Shown here: piece by piece, positions 17,302-26,916 of the stretch
How the letters are laid out: each line of letters begins with the position of its first letter
Position numbering within the stretch: the stretch's first letter is position 1
Assembly (NCBI RefSeq): GCF_002368295.1
Contig: NZ_AP018248.1
Coordinates: forward strand, 2,477,977 to 2,541,976
Origin: Tolypothrix tenuis PCC 7101
Lineage (GTDB): Bacteria > Cyanobacteriota > Cyanobacteriia > Cyanobacteriales > Nostocaceae
DNA: 64,000 nucleotides
Reading direction: 5' to 3'
Translations under genes and position numbers: made by a program
The notes under the pieces: model-generated
Seen by the model: the letters and a program-made list of their open reading frames with translations, nothing else
What the model was told of the DNA's origin: nothing
Databases searched by the model: none

Positions 17302-17733
17302 TTATCTAGCGAGAGCCGGCCCTAATAGTTTTTCTAGAATCTGTCTGCTTAGAGCATCAACTTGTTGTTCTAACTCGCTAAAAGCTTGTTGTTTTTGTTG
17401 CTCTATTTCAATAGCAGCGCGTTCTCTCTCTTGTTGAGCTTCCTGTTGCGCTTCAGCGATTTTTTGGGCAGTAATTTTCTTAGCTTCCAACTGAGCTGCT
17501 TCTATAGCTGCTTGCGATTGCCTGCGAGCGTCTGCTAGTTGTTGCTCATATTCCTGGGTTAAGCGTTCGGCTTTAGCCAAGCGTTCTTTGGCATCAAGGG
17601 TATTCGTTCGGATGTAATTATCGCGATCGTCCAGCACCTTGGTCAGTGGCTTATAGAAAATTACATTCAACAAAGCTGCTAACAACAGGAACTGCAATGC
17701 CATCAATGGCAAAGTAGCATCGAAATCAAACAT
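17302..17733 (-). CDS. atpG: ATP synthase F0 subunit b'
   Basis: Second peripheral-stalk subunit, found in photosynthetic organisms. It has a single N-terminal membrane segment (TLPLMALQFLLLAALLNVIFYKPL, about 8-31) and a coiled coil of about 110 residues. At 143 residues it is shorter than b, as expected. It sits between the genes for c (atpH) and b (atpF) in the standard cyanobacterial order. NCBI may label it atpF2 or 'subunit B prime'. Confidence 0.95.
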   Translation of the reverse strand: MFDFDATLPLMALQFLLLAALLNVIFYKPLTKVLDDRDNYIRTNTLDAKERLAKAERLTQEYEQQLADARRQSQAAIEAAQLEAKKITAQKIAEAQQEAQQERERAAIEIEQQKQQAFSELEQQVDALSRQILEKLLGPALAR

Positions 17734-17860
17734 TTCTCTCCTCTTTGGCTGGAGTAGCAGTTTTCATGGCTAGCAATAACATCCAACCGTTTATATTTTA
17801 GGAACCCTTAGCCAACAAGGGTAACTTACATCAGAACGACTAAATACCCAAAAGATTTTA

Positions 17861-17894
17861 ATTGTAGAGGCGTGAAGAGTCACGTCTCTACAAT
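17861..17894 (-). promoter_or_regulatory. Strong hairpin after the c-subunit gene
   Basis: ATTGTAGAGGCGTGA (17861-17875) and TCACGTCTCTACAAT (17880-17894) form a 15-bp stem with one wobble and a four-base loop. It lies 17 bp after the atpH stop, inside the operon. It could block exonucleases or end part of the transcripts, favouring the c subunit, which is needed in many copies. The sequence may itself be a dispersed palindrome. Confidence 0.6.
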
Positions 17895-17911
17895 CATAAA
17901 ACTTTTAGGTC

Positions 17912-18157
17912 TTAGGAAAATGGGTTAGCGAATAGCAACACCAGCGCGATTACCAGACCGTAAATGGTTAGGGATTCCATGAACGCCAAGGTTAACAGTA
18001 GAGTACCCCGAATTTTGCCTTCTGCTTCGGGTTGACGGGCGATACCTTCTACTGCTTGACCTGCAGCATTACCTTGACCGATACCAGGGCCAATTGCAGC
18101 TAAACCAATTGCTAGAGCAGCAGCCAGAACTGAAGCAGCAGAAACTAATGGATCCAT
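17912..18157 (-). CDS. atpH: ATP synthase F0 subunit c
   Basis: Proteolipid of the rotating membrane ring (atpE in NCBI usage). It has 81 residues in two membrane helices joined by the polar loop ARQPEAEGKIRG. The glycine-rich first helix (GLAAIGPGIGQGNAAGQAV) packs the ring. Glu61 in AFMESLTIYGLV carries the transported proton. The sequence closely matches other cyanobacterial c subunits. A strong hairpin follows the stop codon. Confidence 0.98.
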   Translation of the reverse strand: MDPLVSAASVLAAALAIGLAAIGPGIGQGNAAGQAVEGIARQPEAEGKIRGTLLLTLAFMESLTIYGLVIALVLLFANPFS

Positions 18158-18308
18158 GATGATTTTCCTTGCTTGAAGTACAGAACTAACAAAAGTAGGT
18201 TAACTAGTAAAGACGTGGTTTCCACGCTGCACCAAGTTCTCACAAATCGCACTGGGCGATGTTTTGAGCATCTATGCTCGTCGGAACTGTGCTATCTCCT
18301 GAGAAGCG

Positions 18309-19073
18309 TTAATGATGCTCCTCATGCTCATCTCCGCCATGTCCCTCCATCGCCTCATGAATATAAGCCCCAGCCAGGGTAGCAAATACCAGGGCTTGGA
18401 TGGCACTGGTAAATAAACCCAAAGCCATGACAGGCAGAGGTATAAATAGAGGAACAAGCAGAACCAGCACCGCTACAACCAATTCATCCGCCAATATATT
18501 CCCGAATAGACGGAAGCTTAGGGAGAGGGGCTTGGTGAAATCTTCTAGGATCGCGATCGGCAACAGAACAGGCGTTGGCTCAATATACTTTTTAAAGTAG
18601 CCCAAACCCCGCTTGCTAAAACCGGCGTAAAAATACGCCAAAGAGGTCAGCAATGCCAATGCTACGGTCGTATTGATGTCATTGGTGGGAGCTGCGAGTT
18701 CTCCTGAAGGTAACTTGATTAGTTTCCAAGGGATGAGCGCGCCTGACCAGTTCGATACGAAGATAAACAAGAACAATGTGCCAATGAATGGCACCCAAGG
18801 GCGGTACTCTTTCTCACCAAGTTGGTTTTTTGCCAGATCCCGAATAAATTCTAGGGCATATTCCATCAAATTTTGGATGCCGCGAGGAATTCTTTGGGCA
18901 TTGCGAGTAGCAGCTAGTGAAGCTATTACTAGAACGCCAATCACAAACCATGAGGTGAGAAAAACCTGCCCATGAATTTTCAGATTGCCCAATTGCCAGT
19001 AGAAATGATGACCTACTTCTAATTCGGCTAGGGGAAATGAATTAAAGGCGTTTAAGACACTAAGCATTTGCAT
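18309..19073 (-). CDS. atpI: ATP synthase F0 subunit a
   Basis: Stationary membrane subunit providing the two proton half-channels against the c ring (atpB in NCBI usage). It has about five to six membrane helices. The block FTKPLSLSFRLFGNILADELVV holds the essential Arg. The C-terminus ends GAYIHEAMEGHGGDEHEEHH, a His/Glu-rich tail. Length 254. Two close starts exist (MQMLS at 19073 and the ATG two codons later), and the difference is trivial. Confidence 0.97.
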   Translation of the reverse strand: MQMLSVLNAFNSFPLAELEVGHHFYWQLGNLKIHGQVFLTSWFVIGVLVIASLAATRNAQRIPRGIQNLMEYALEFIRDLAKNQLGEKEYRPWVPFIGTLFLFIFVSNWSGALIPWKLIKLPSGELAAPTNDINTTVALALLTSLAYFYAGFSKRGLGYFKKYIEPTPVLLPIAILEDFTKPLSLSFRLFGNILADELVVAVLVLLVPLFIPLPVMALGLFTSAIQALVFATLAGAYIHEAMEGHGGDEHEEHH

Positions 19074-19133
19074 TCTTCAAGCATTTTCCCCAACGAGCGA
19101 GGATGGGAGTATTGTCTTTGTGAGCCTGACTTG

Positions 19134-19613
19134 TTAAGAATCAGGAAGAAACGCAGTTTGCACGGTGTAGACGAGGAGCGTGGCTTTGTAAGTTAGAAAT
19201 CCCAAGAAAATGGGCAAGATCTGTAACTCATGCCATTGAGTTGCTAATACAATCAACCCAATAAATAGAGCAAAACGACTTTTACTCAGACGCTTTTTCT
19301 CACCACCGAGTCGCTCAACGTCTTTGGCCAGCATTTTTAAGTAAACCACACCTGTACACGCTCCAATCAAATAATTCAGAGCAATGTTTAGCGAATAAAA
19401 AATCCACACAGAGATAAATATTATCCCTGTCAACACAAGTGTGATTACCAACAACTTCTGGTAGAGTTGATAGAACTCTCCCATAGAGTTTACTCGTTCT
19501 TCGTCATCAGAACCAGATTGAGCATTTGGTGTTGTTGTTGGAGTCGATGCAGTTGATTCGTCTGACAAGCTCACGAGACTCGAAACCAGTACAGATAAGG
19601 ATGATGACTGCAC
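19134..19613 (-). CDS. atp1: ATP synthase protein I (assembly factor)
   Basis: The first gene of the operon encodes the poorly conserved UncI/Atp1 family, which helps assemble the c ring in other bacteria. The N-terminal 45 residues are polar (Ser/Thr/Glu-rich) and probably disordered. Four hydrophobic segments follow, including LLVITLVLTGIIFISVWIFY and IALNYLIGACTGVVYLKML. The gene order atp1-atpI-H-G-F-D-A-C is the cyanobacterial standard and confirms the call. The operon promoter should lie upstream of 19613. Confidence 0.9.
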   Translation of the reverse strand: MQSSSLSVLVSSLVSLSDESTASTPTTTPNAQSGSDDEERVNSMGEFYQLYQKLLVITLVLTGIIFISVWIFYSLNIALNYLIGACTGVVYLKMLAKDVERLGGEKKRLSKSRFALFIGLIVLATQWHELQILPIFLGFLTYKATLLVYTVQTAFLPDS

Positions 19614-20057
19614 ATCCAGTCAGCTGAATCATATCACGATCTGGTAACAATACTTTAGAAAAAAACAATTAACTTGTTGTTCAGCAGCCAGCAACCAACC
19701 AAATAAGGCGCAATGAGGAGAAACAGAGAAAGGGTTGGAGCTAGCCACAGACACCTTTACAATAGCTCTTGATCTGGCGATCGCTTGCTGCTTAATAATT
19801 TTCTTAAGGTCTATTCCGTAAAAGTACTAATACTCGAGTTGTAATGCCTAGATGTTACAACATTTGATCAAATATTCTGCCAAGATTTACAAGAGCGATC
19901 GCGAATCTAAATTTCATCTAGTCATCTACTAGTATAAGATGAATTTTCAATCTAGGCGAGATGCCTATCCCAGAAGCTGAAAAAATATCTCTGTGATATT
20001 GCAAGTCCTAGCGAGCAGCTTGATATCGAAAAATTACAACATTCACCAAATATAAAT
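19614..20057. other. Intergenic region upstream of the ATP synthase operon
   Basis: About 440 bp without a convincing gene. It should contain the atp operon promoter, but I cannot assign boxes. HIP1 sites occur near 19778 and 19894. Confidence 0.4.
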
Positions 20058-20092
20058 GCCCTCAAAGAGAATTACAGGCAATCTCTGAGGGC
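20058..20092 (-). terminator. Hairpin downstream of the PEP-CTERM gene
   Basis: GCCCTCAAAGAGA and TCTCTGAGGGC pair with one bulged A around a short loop. It lies about 80 bp after the PEP-CTERM stop on the minus strand. A T-run is lacking, so termination efficiency is uncertain. Confidence 0.45.
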
Positions 20093-20171
20093 GTGAGGTT
20101 ATATGTATAGCTCAAAGTAGTTTTTGCACCCCGTTAACAAAGAGGAGGTTTAAGTGGTAGAGGTTTATTGA

Positions 20172-20711
20172 TTAAGCTTTCTGAGCAGATTCCGCTTTTT
20201 TCCGCTTCATCCACGTACCAAAGCCAATAGCCAGCAATGAGCCACCAATTGTCATTGGTTCGGGAACGGGTGCTGTAACGTCACCTTCAAAAGAGGTTGC
20301 TTTACCAAAAGGGTTGCGGCGGGTAATATCCCATCCTCCAAGACCTGCGGGAGAATTACTGAAGATGGAGAAATTGAGGAAGCTAGATAAGCTACCAACA
20401 CCACCACTTACATCTTTTAGCACTTTAAAACTAACATAGTCAGGGTCTATACTGTCTACTGCTAAGTAACTTGGAGTATCAACAGTTGCTTTAAATACAC
20501 CCACCAATCCTGACAGAGAGAATGATGAATTACTCTTGATAAATTCAACACCACCTTGGTTTATGGAATCAAACTGGATACCGTAATTGTATGCGTTCCC
20601 CGTTTGACCTTTGAATACAACACTTGCGGCTTCAGCGGGTCTAGCACTAACAGCAGCAACAGACAAGACAACACTAGTAGCGGCAATACTCAGCTTTTTA
20701 GCTAATTTCAT
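20172..20711 (-). CDS. PEP-CTERM sorting-domain protein
   Basis: An exported protein with an N-terminal signal peptide (KKLSIAATSVVLSVAAVSARPAEA, cleavage after about residue 28). A C-terminal PEP-CTERM tripartite signal is present: VPEP, a membrane helix (MTIGGSLLAIGFGTWM) and a basic RKK end. Exosortase systems (EpsH type) recognise this signal and cleave it at the cell surface, often for exopolysaccharide-associated proteins. The middle 120 residues are Ser/Gly/Asn-rich beta structure without a known catalytic motif. The ATG at 20711 fits the AGGAG about nine bases upstream better than the TTG at 20717. Confidence 0.88.
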   Translation of the reverse strand: MKLAKKLSIAATSVVLSVAAVSARPAEAASVVFKGQTGNAYNYGIQFDSINQGGVEFIKSNSSFSLSGLVGVFKATVDTPSYLAVDSIDPDYVSFKVLKDVSGGVGSLSSFLNFSIFSNSPAGLGGWDITRRNPFGKATSFEGDVTAPVPEPMTIGGSLLAIGFGTWMKRKKAESAQKA

Positions 20712-21000
20712 CCGCAAATTCTCCTTTAATTATTGTATAACTACGTAAGTACAAGCTCGTAAGAGATGACAAGTACAATGTATTAGCATTTACTTTTATA
20801 CGGAAGCAGAAAAAGTAGTTTTGAATAAAACTTTATATTTTTGGAGGGTTTTGTAAATTTCGGGTAAATGTATATTTTTTGAATAAAAAAAATCCGGATA
20901 GTTTAAAATCCGAATTTTTATAGTTATATAAGCACTTGAGTAAGATAGTGGGAATCCTGAATAGCTAATTACAGAGCTTGGTGTAACCCCGTGAGCTAAC

Positions 21001-22197
21001 TTAGTGCAATTCTCTTGAGGTTGGTGTCAACATCACTATTTGCTGTTTCAGAAGCTTTCTCACTCCCTCTAACTCTAGCTGTACAGCAGATAGTATTTGC
21101 GCCACCGTAGAATTACCATCACAGCGCTGTAGAAATTCCAACTCTTCTGCCGATAAATTAACTATTTGGTAATCATAGTTAAATATACATTGGCTGGGAA
21201 AGCCATCTATACAAGGATTAAGTTCGGGAATTGCTTGCAATAGGGAATTATCTTCTGACCAATCAGCTTTCGTGATGGGGGGACGACCTAGGAAAAATTC
21301 GTAATGGGTGACTTCTGGATCGAGTAATTCTATTAAGCGGTAGATTTGGCGATCGCTTAAATTTTTGGCTCGCTCCATCAAATCAGGTGCTTTGGCTAAA
21401 AGTCTGTCTAATTGCCAGAAACCAGGATTGGAGAAACCGATAAACTCTAAGCCAGAAGCGTCAATTAATTCAAATAGCGTCTCAATGTTGTAATCAATCT
21501 CTTGGGGATGAACATACATATCAGCGAAGTTTTCATCCCGATGATTTTCTAATGACCAGCGCTCTTTTTCCCGTTTGGCAATCCGGTTATTTTCTGGTAA
21601 AGAAGCAAATATTTGCCGCCCAACTTGTACCCCATCACGGTAATCGCCACGTTTTTCACCTTGGAGGAGAGCGATCGCTTTTTGCATCAGTTGAATTTCC
21701 CAGCGTCCCAACTCACCATACACAAAAATGTGCATCAACCCACCTGGGGCTAACTTTTTGGCTAAGGCTTGAATACCACGAATGGGGTCAGGGGTATGAT
21801 GCAAAACGCCAACACAATTAATTAAATCAAACTCACCTGGTAGCTGTTCTACATCGAATAAACTCAAGTGATGAAACTCTACACGGTTAGCACCAGAACG
21901 TTGACAACGTTCTTTTGCTACTGCCAATGTCCCAGCACTCAGGTCAATGCCGACGACTTGTGCTTGGGGGTTAAGATGCACCAAGTATTCTGTTCCCACC
22001 CCAGAGCCACATCCTGCATCTAAAATCCGAATATTCTGCTTTTGTGGCTTCTGTCTGGTGCAAAAATTGTAAGCTGCTAGCCAATTCCAACGCCAATTGT
22101 ACCCAGGCGGAGCTTCATCAAGCAGTGGTTCTGGCGGAAATGGATAGGTATCGTAGAGTTTGGCAACAGCAGTACTAACGGTTTGAGGATCTGACAT
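21001..22197 (-). CDS. Class I SAM-dependent methyltransferase, 398 aa
   Basis: The Rossmann methyltransferase core lies in the N-terminal half. Motif I is ILDAGCGSGVGTEYLV (about 56-71), with an acidic end to beta2 (VVGIDLSAGTLAVAK) and motif IV FDLINCVGVLHHTPDP. The remaining 200 residues form a less conserved C-terminal extension ending in a winged-helix-like segment (EELEFLQRCDGNSTVAQILSAV) seen in other cyanobacterial methyltransferases. The substrate is unknown. It is flanked by unrelated genes and appears monocistronic. Confidence 0.85.
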   Translation of the reverse strand: MSDPQTVSTAVAKLYDTYPFPPEPLLDEAPPGYNWRWNWLAAYNFCTRQKPQKQNIRILDAGCGSGVGTEYLVHLNPQAQVVGIDLSAGTLAVAKERCQRSGANRVEFHHLSLFDVEQLPGEFDLINCVGVLHHTPDPIRGIQALAKKLAPGGLMHIFVYGELGRWEIQLMQKAIALLQGEKRGDYRDGVQVGRQIFASLPENNRIAKREKERWSLENHRDENFADMYVHPQEIDYNIETLFELIDASGLEFIGFSNPGFWQLDRLLAKAPDLMERAKNLSDRQIYRLIELLDPEVTHYEFFLGRPPITKADWSEDNSLLQAIPELNPCIDGFPSQCIFNYDYQIVNLSAEELEFLQRCDGNSTVAQILSAVQLELEGVRKLLKQQIVMLTPTSRELH

Positions 22198-22681
22198 TTT
22201 TGAAGCGACAATGCAGCAATTCTGAGTTTATCGAATGCTGGACATTTATGGTATAGCTGGTGACGAAAGAGGCAGGGGAGCAGGGAGCAGGGGGAGATGA
22301 GGACAAATAACAAACACCCAATTACCAAATCCAAAATCTAAAATCTGAAATCTAAAATTCTTTGTTTCTAATCGCAAATCTTTTTAAATAGGCAAATCTT
22401 TGCTGTAGGTTTTTGTAAACCATTAGTTACAAAACTTAATCTTAATCTCAGATAACTAAGAGTACTGGCTATGGAATTTATAACTTTGATGCGTCAGATT
22501 CTACATACTTCTTAATAAATCAACAGGTAAGCCGCAAAACGTTCTAATCTAAAAGCTGACTGGGTTAATTTACTGGCAGTTTTGAAGGCGGTACTCTTAA
22601 GGCATGACCACCGATGTGTCAAGCCTCAAAGCGACCCAGACTTAACACATAAATGCTTATGATGGGAGTTTTACAAATCCG
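22198..22681. other. Divergent intergenic region upstream of apcE
   Basis: AGCAGGG and AATCTAAA-type heptamer repeats occupy about 22265-22365. The remainder should contain the apcE promoter and leader. I cannot identify a specific light- or nutrient-response site by eye. Confidence 0.4.
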
Positions 22682-25600
22682 ATGAGTGTTAAGGCAAGTG
22701 GTGGAAGCTCAGTTGCGCGTCCGCAACTATATCAAACCCTAGCAGTAGCAACAATTACCCAAGCGGAACAACAAGACCGCTTTTTGGGAACTGGCGAACT
22801 GAACGAACTGGCAACCTATTTTGCATCTGGTGCAAAGCGTCTAGAAATTGCCCAGACGCTCACGGAAAATTCCGAGATTATTGTATCTCGGGCTGCCAAC
22901 CGAATTTTCGTTGGTGGTTCGCCAATGTCTTTCTTGGAAAAGCCAAGAGAAGCAGAATTGGCAATGGCTACTGTTGCTCCTGGGAATGTGCAAGAAGGCA
23001 TGAAACTAGGAACCGTCACCTACGTTGAAAGTCGGGGTGGATTCCTGGAAAATTTACGCTCTATCTTTAACAGTTCTCCCAGTGGCCCAACACCTCCAGG
23101 TTTTAGACCGATCAACGTTGCTCGTTATGGCCCTAGCAACATGGCCAAGAGTCTGCGGGACTTGTCCTGGTTCTTGCGCTATGCTACCTATGCGATCGTG
23201 GCAGGTGACCCCAATATCATCGCTGTGAATACACGCGGTTTGCGGGAAATTATTGAAAATGCTTGTTCTGGTGAAGCAACAATTGTGGCTTTACAAGAAA
23301 TCAAAGCAGCATCATTATCTTTCTTCCGTCAGGATGCTAAGGCTACAGAGATTGTGTCTCAATACATGGATGTATTGCTGACAGAATTTAAAGCAGCAAC
23401 ACCTTCCAATAAACTGCGTCAACGTCCTTCTGGAGACCAACAAGGTTTACAACTGCCTCAAATTTACTTTGAAGCAGCAGAACGGCGGCCCAAGTTTGTG
23501 ATGAAGCCTGGGTTATCCGCATCAGAAAAAAATGAAGTCATCAAAGCTGCATATCGGCAAATCTTTGAGCGCGATATTACTCGTGCTTACAGCTTGTCTG
23601 TATCTGACCTAGAATCTAAGGTGAAGAACGGCGACATCTCTATGAAAGAGTTTGTCCGTCGTCTAGCCAAATCTCCTCTTTACCAAAAACAGTTTTACCA
23701 GCCTTTTATTAATAGCCGAGTAATTGAACTAGCTTTCCGTCATATTTTGGGACGGGGGCCAAGTAGCCGGGAAGAAGTACAAAAATACTTCTCGATTATT
23801 TCTAACGGTGGTCTGCCAGCTTTAGTAGATGCTTTGGTGGATTCGCCAGAATACAGTGACTACTTTGGTGAAGAGACAGTACCTTACCTGCGTGGTTTGG
23901 GTCAAGAGGCACAAGAATGTCGTAACTGGGGGCCGCAGCAAGACCTGTTTAACTACAGTGCGCCTTTCCGCAAAGTACCTCAGTTTATTACCACATTCGC
24001 TGCTTATGATCGCCCACTCCCCGATCAGCATCCCTATGGTTCTGGTAACGACCCACTAGAAATTCAGTTTGGGGCGATTTTCCCGAAAGAAACCCGCAAT
24101 CCCAACACCAGCCCTGCACCTTTTAGCAAGGATACTCGGCGGATCTTAATTAACCAAGGGCCTGGTATTAATAGCCAAGTTAGCAATCCTGGTGCCAGAG
24201 GTGAGTTCCCTGGTAGCTTAGGGCCTAAAGTCTTCCGCTTGGATCAACTGCCAGGCACAATTGGCAAAAAAGCTGCTAAAGGCGCAAGCATTAAGTTCTC
24301 CGAAAGCTCTACTCAAGCAGTCATCAAAGCTGCATACTTGCAAGTTTTCGGTCGTGATGTTTACGAAGGTCAGCGCTTAAAAGTCCAAGAAATCAAGCTA
24401 GAAAACGGACAACTCTCTGTCAGAGAATTTATTCGTGCTTTAGCCAAGTCGGATGTATTCCGCAAAACCTACTGGACTTCGCTGTATGTTTGTAAAGCGA
24501 TTGAATACATCCACCGCCGCTTGTTAGGTCGTCCTACCTACGGTCGTCAAGAAATCAACAAATATTTTGACATCGCCGCTAAACAAGGCTTTTATGCCGT
24601 AGTAGACGCAATTATCAACAGCGTAGAATACAGTGAAGCATTTGGTGAGGATACAGTTCCTTACGAACGCTATCTGACTCCATCTGGTGTGGCGTTGCGA
24701 CAACTGCGAGTTGGCAGTATCCGCGAAGATGTCGGTGGAAAAGTCCAGAAGCAAGAAACACCATTGTTTGTAACTTTAGGTACAGTTACCGACACTCGGA
24801 CAGAACCGGATATTCAATTCCGGATTAACCAAGGTGTTAGCAAGCAACGCGAACAAACCAAAGTCTTCAAGCAGGTGGCAAACATCAGCGACAAAGCTGC
24901 TGTGCAAACTTTGATCAGCGCCGCCTACCGCCAGATTTTTGAACGCGATGTTGCACCTTATATCGCGAAAAACGAGTTCTCTGCTTTAGAAAGCAAACTG
25001 AGTAACGGGGAAATCACTGTTAAGGAATTCATTGAAGGTTTGGGTTACTCTAACCTCTACATCAAAGAGTTCTACACTCCTTACCCCAACACTAAGGTAA
25101 TTGAACTGGGAACTAAGCATTTCTTGGGACGCGCACCCTTAAATCAAGTAGAAATCCGCAAGTATAACCAGATTTTGGCTACTCAAGGGATTCGCGCCTT
25201 TATCGGTGCTTTAGTTAACAGTGCGGAGTATGGCGAGGTATTTGGTGAAGATACAGTACCTTATCGTCGCTTCCCCACCCTACCTGCGGCTAACTTCCCG
25301 AACACTGAAAAGCTGTACAACCAGCTGACTAAGCAAAATGATGATTTGGTAGTACCAAGCTTTAAGACAGTACAACCACGCCTGACTTTGGCAGGAACAT
25401 CATCTTCGGGACGTAATGGTTTTACTGACCTGGGTCGTTCTTCTACTAGCGCTCAGGGACAATTGGGCGAAACAGCAAATCGTTGCAAACCTGCACGCAT
25501 TTATCGTCTGAGTGGTACAAACCAAGCGGAAACCCAATTGGTGATCAATGCCATTTACTCTCAGGTATTAGATTTATTTAGCAGTGATATACCTGCTAAT

Positions 25601-25921
25601 TACCGCTTAAACGCACTAGAAGCCAAACTGCAAGCTGGAGAAATCTCGGTACGTGAGTTTGTCCGTGAACTAGCTAGTTCCGATGTCTATTGCGATCGCT
25701 TCTACACACCCTACCCCAGCGCTAAAGTAATTGAGTTCCTCTGCCGTCACCTGTTGGGACGCGCACCGGCTACTCAAGAGGAAATTAGCGAATACAACAA
25801 GCTGATGGCTAGCTGTGGTCTAAGAGCTGTTGTAGAGGCAATTGTTGATAGTTCAGAGTATGCCCGCTACTTTGGTGAAGATGTGGTACCTTACCCACGT
25901 TCCTCTTCCTTAGGTAACTAA
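22682..25921 (+). CDS. apcE: Phycobilisome core-membrane linker polypeptide L-CM
   Basis: ApcE anchors the phycobilisome to the thylakoid, organises the allophycocyanin core and is a terminal energy emitter. The N-terminal 230 residues are a phycobiliprotein-like domain with the bilin-attachment Cys195 (NACSGEA) and a loop insertion. Four linker repeats follow (about 285-415, 545-675, 740-870 and 945-1075), each ending with a variant of YFGEDTVPY. Four repeats (1079 residues) predict a five-cylinder core as in Anabaena, rather than three. The operon order apcE-A-B-C is classical. The spacer between apcE and apcA is 444 bp, so apcA probably also has its own promoter. Confidence 0.98.
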   Translation: MSVKASGGSSVARPQLYQTLAVATITQAEQQDRFLGTGELNELATYFASGAKRLEIAQTLTENSEIIVSRAANRIFVGGSPMSFLEKPREAELAMATVAPGNVQEGMKLGTVTYVESRGGFLENLRSIFNSSPSGPTPPGFRPINVARYGPSNMAKSLRDLSWFLRYATYAIVAGDPNIIAVNTRGLREIIENACSGEATIVALQEIKAASLSFFRQDAKATEIVSQYMDVLLTEFKAATPSNKLRQRPSGDQQGLQLPQIYFEAAERRPKFVMKPGLSASEKNEVIKAAYRQIFERDITRAYSLSVSDLESKVKNGDISMKEFVRRLAKSPLYQKQFYQPFINSRVIELAFRHILGRGPSSREEVQKYFSIISNGGLPALVDALVDSPEYSDYFGEETVPYLRGLGQEAQECRNWGPQQDLFNYSAPFRKVPQFITTFAAYDRPLPDQHPYGSGNDPLEIQFGAIFPKETRNPNTSPAPFSKDTRRILINQGPGINSQVSNPGARGEFPGSLGPKVFRLDQLPGTIGKKAAKGASIKFSESSTQAVIKAAYLQVFGRDVYEGQRLKVQEIKLENGQLSVREFIRALAKSDVFRKTYWTSLYVCKAIEYIHRRLLGRPTYGRQEINKYFDIAAKQGFYAVVDAIINSVEYSEAFGEDTVPYERYLTPSGVALRQLRVGSIREDVGGKVQKQETPLFVTLGTVTDTRTEPDIQFRINQGVSKQREQTKVFKQVANISDKAAVQTLISAAYRQIFERDVAPYIAKNEFSALESKLSNGEITVKEFIEGLGYSNLYIKEFYTPYPNTKVIELGTKHFLGRAPLNQVEIRKYNQILATQGIRAFIGALVNSAEYGEVFGEDTVPYRRFPTLPAANFPNTEKLYNQLTKQNDDLVVPSFKTVQPRLTLAGTSSSGRNGFTDLGRSSTSAQGQLGETANRCKPARIYRLSGTNQAETQLVINAIYSQVLDLFSSDIPANYRLNALEAKLQAGEISVREFVRELASSDVYCDRFYTPYPSAKVIEFLCRHLLGRAPATQEEISEYNKLMASCGLRAVVEAIVDSSEYARYFGEDVVPYPRSSSLGN

Positions 25922-26365
25922 TACTCTCGTTTGTCAGTAATTAACACTCACAGGTCAGGAGTTCATGTCTTGGACTCTTGACCAAATTCTGTTTTGAGTA
26001 CTGAGTGTTGATTTCTGGGCGTGAACCAGCACTGTTGACTTTTGACAAGAGCTTGGCAATCTTTCGTAACATTACTTTCAGATTGGAAAAAATAACGTAA
26101 ATCTGAAAAGGAATATTACAAAATATTAAGAGCAGTCATAAATGCTCAACAGAATGCCGGAGAATGTTTTGCGGAAGGTAACTGATGTTTTAAATACTTG
26201 TGTGGTTGTATTGACTCAAGTAGTTTGTAATTCATAGCTGAGATATTTTGTCAAGTGCTATGTCTGAAGTAAAAACGAAAAAACACAGCTACCGTTACCC
26301 AAATTGAAAGTCGCACCAGTTTTAATTTAAATTCTGGTTTAAATCGTAGTTGGAGGAATCCATTA
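25922..26365. other. apcE-apcA spacer
   Basis: No gene is seen. The length and the abundance expected of ApcA suggest that a strong apcA promoter lies here. A GTTGGAGGA ribosome-binding site (about 26350-26358) precedes the apcA ATG. Confidence 0.45.
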
Positions 26366-26851
26366 ATGAGTATCGTCACGAAGTCCATCGTGAATGCTGA
26401 TGCAGAAGCCCGCTACCTCAGCCCTGGCGAACTAGATCGGATCAAGAGCTTTGTTAGCGGTGGTGAGCGCCGTCTGCGGATTGCTCAAATTTTGACCGAA
26501 AACCGCGAGCGTTTGGTTAAGCAAGCTGGCGAACAAGTTTTCCAAAAGCGTCCTGACGTTGTATCTCCTGGTGGTAACGCTTACGGTCAAGAATTGACTG
26601 CTACCTGCTTACGCGACTTAGACTACTACTTGCGTCTAGTTACCTACGGAATCGTATCTGGCGATGTTACCCCCATCGAAGAAATCGGTGTAATCGGTGC
26701 TCGTGAAATGTACAAATCCTTGGGTACTCCTATTGAAGGTATTACCGAAGGTATCCGTGCCCTAAAGAGTGGTGCTTCCTCCTTACTGTCTGGTGAAGAC
26801 GCTGCTGAAGCTGGTTCTTACTTCGACTACGTAGTTGGTGCCCTCTCCTAG
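26366..26851 (+). CDS. apcA: Allophycocyanin alpha subunit
   Basis: Light-harvesting biliprotein of the phycobilisome core that forms (alpha-beta)3 trimers with ApcB. It has 161 residues with the globin-like fold. The phycocyanobilin is attached at Cys81 (ATCLRDLDYYLR). GGAGGA upstream fits the ATG. It is followed after 65 bp by apcB. Confidence 0.98.
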   Translation: MSIVTKSIVNADAEARYLSPGELDRIKSFVSGGERRLRIAQILTENRERLVKQAGEQVFQKRPDVVSPGGNAYGQELTATCLRDLDYYLRLVTYGIVSGDVTPIEEIGVIGAREMYKSLGTPIEGITEGIRALKSGASSLLSGEDAAEAGSYFDYVVGALS

Positions 26852-26916
26852 GTTAAAGCTGTTTCGTGGCTTAAACCGAAGTATTGCAATACGGTTGGAA
26901 AAAAGGAATTAACAAT

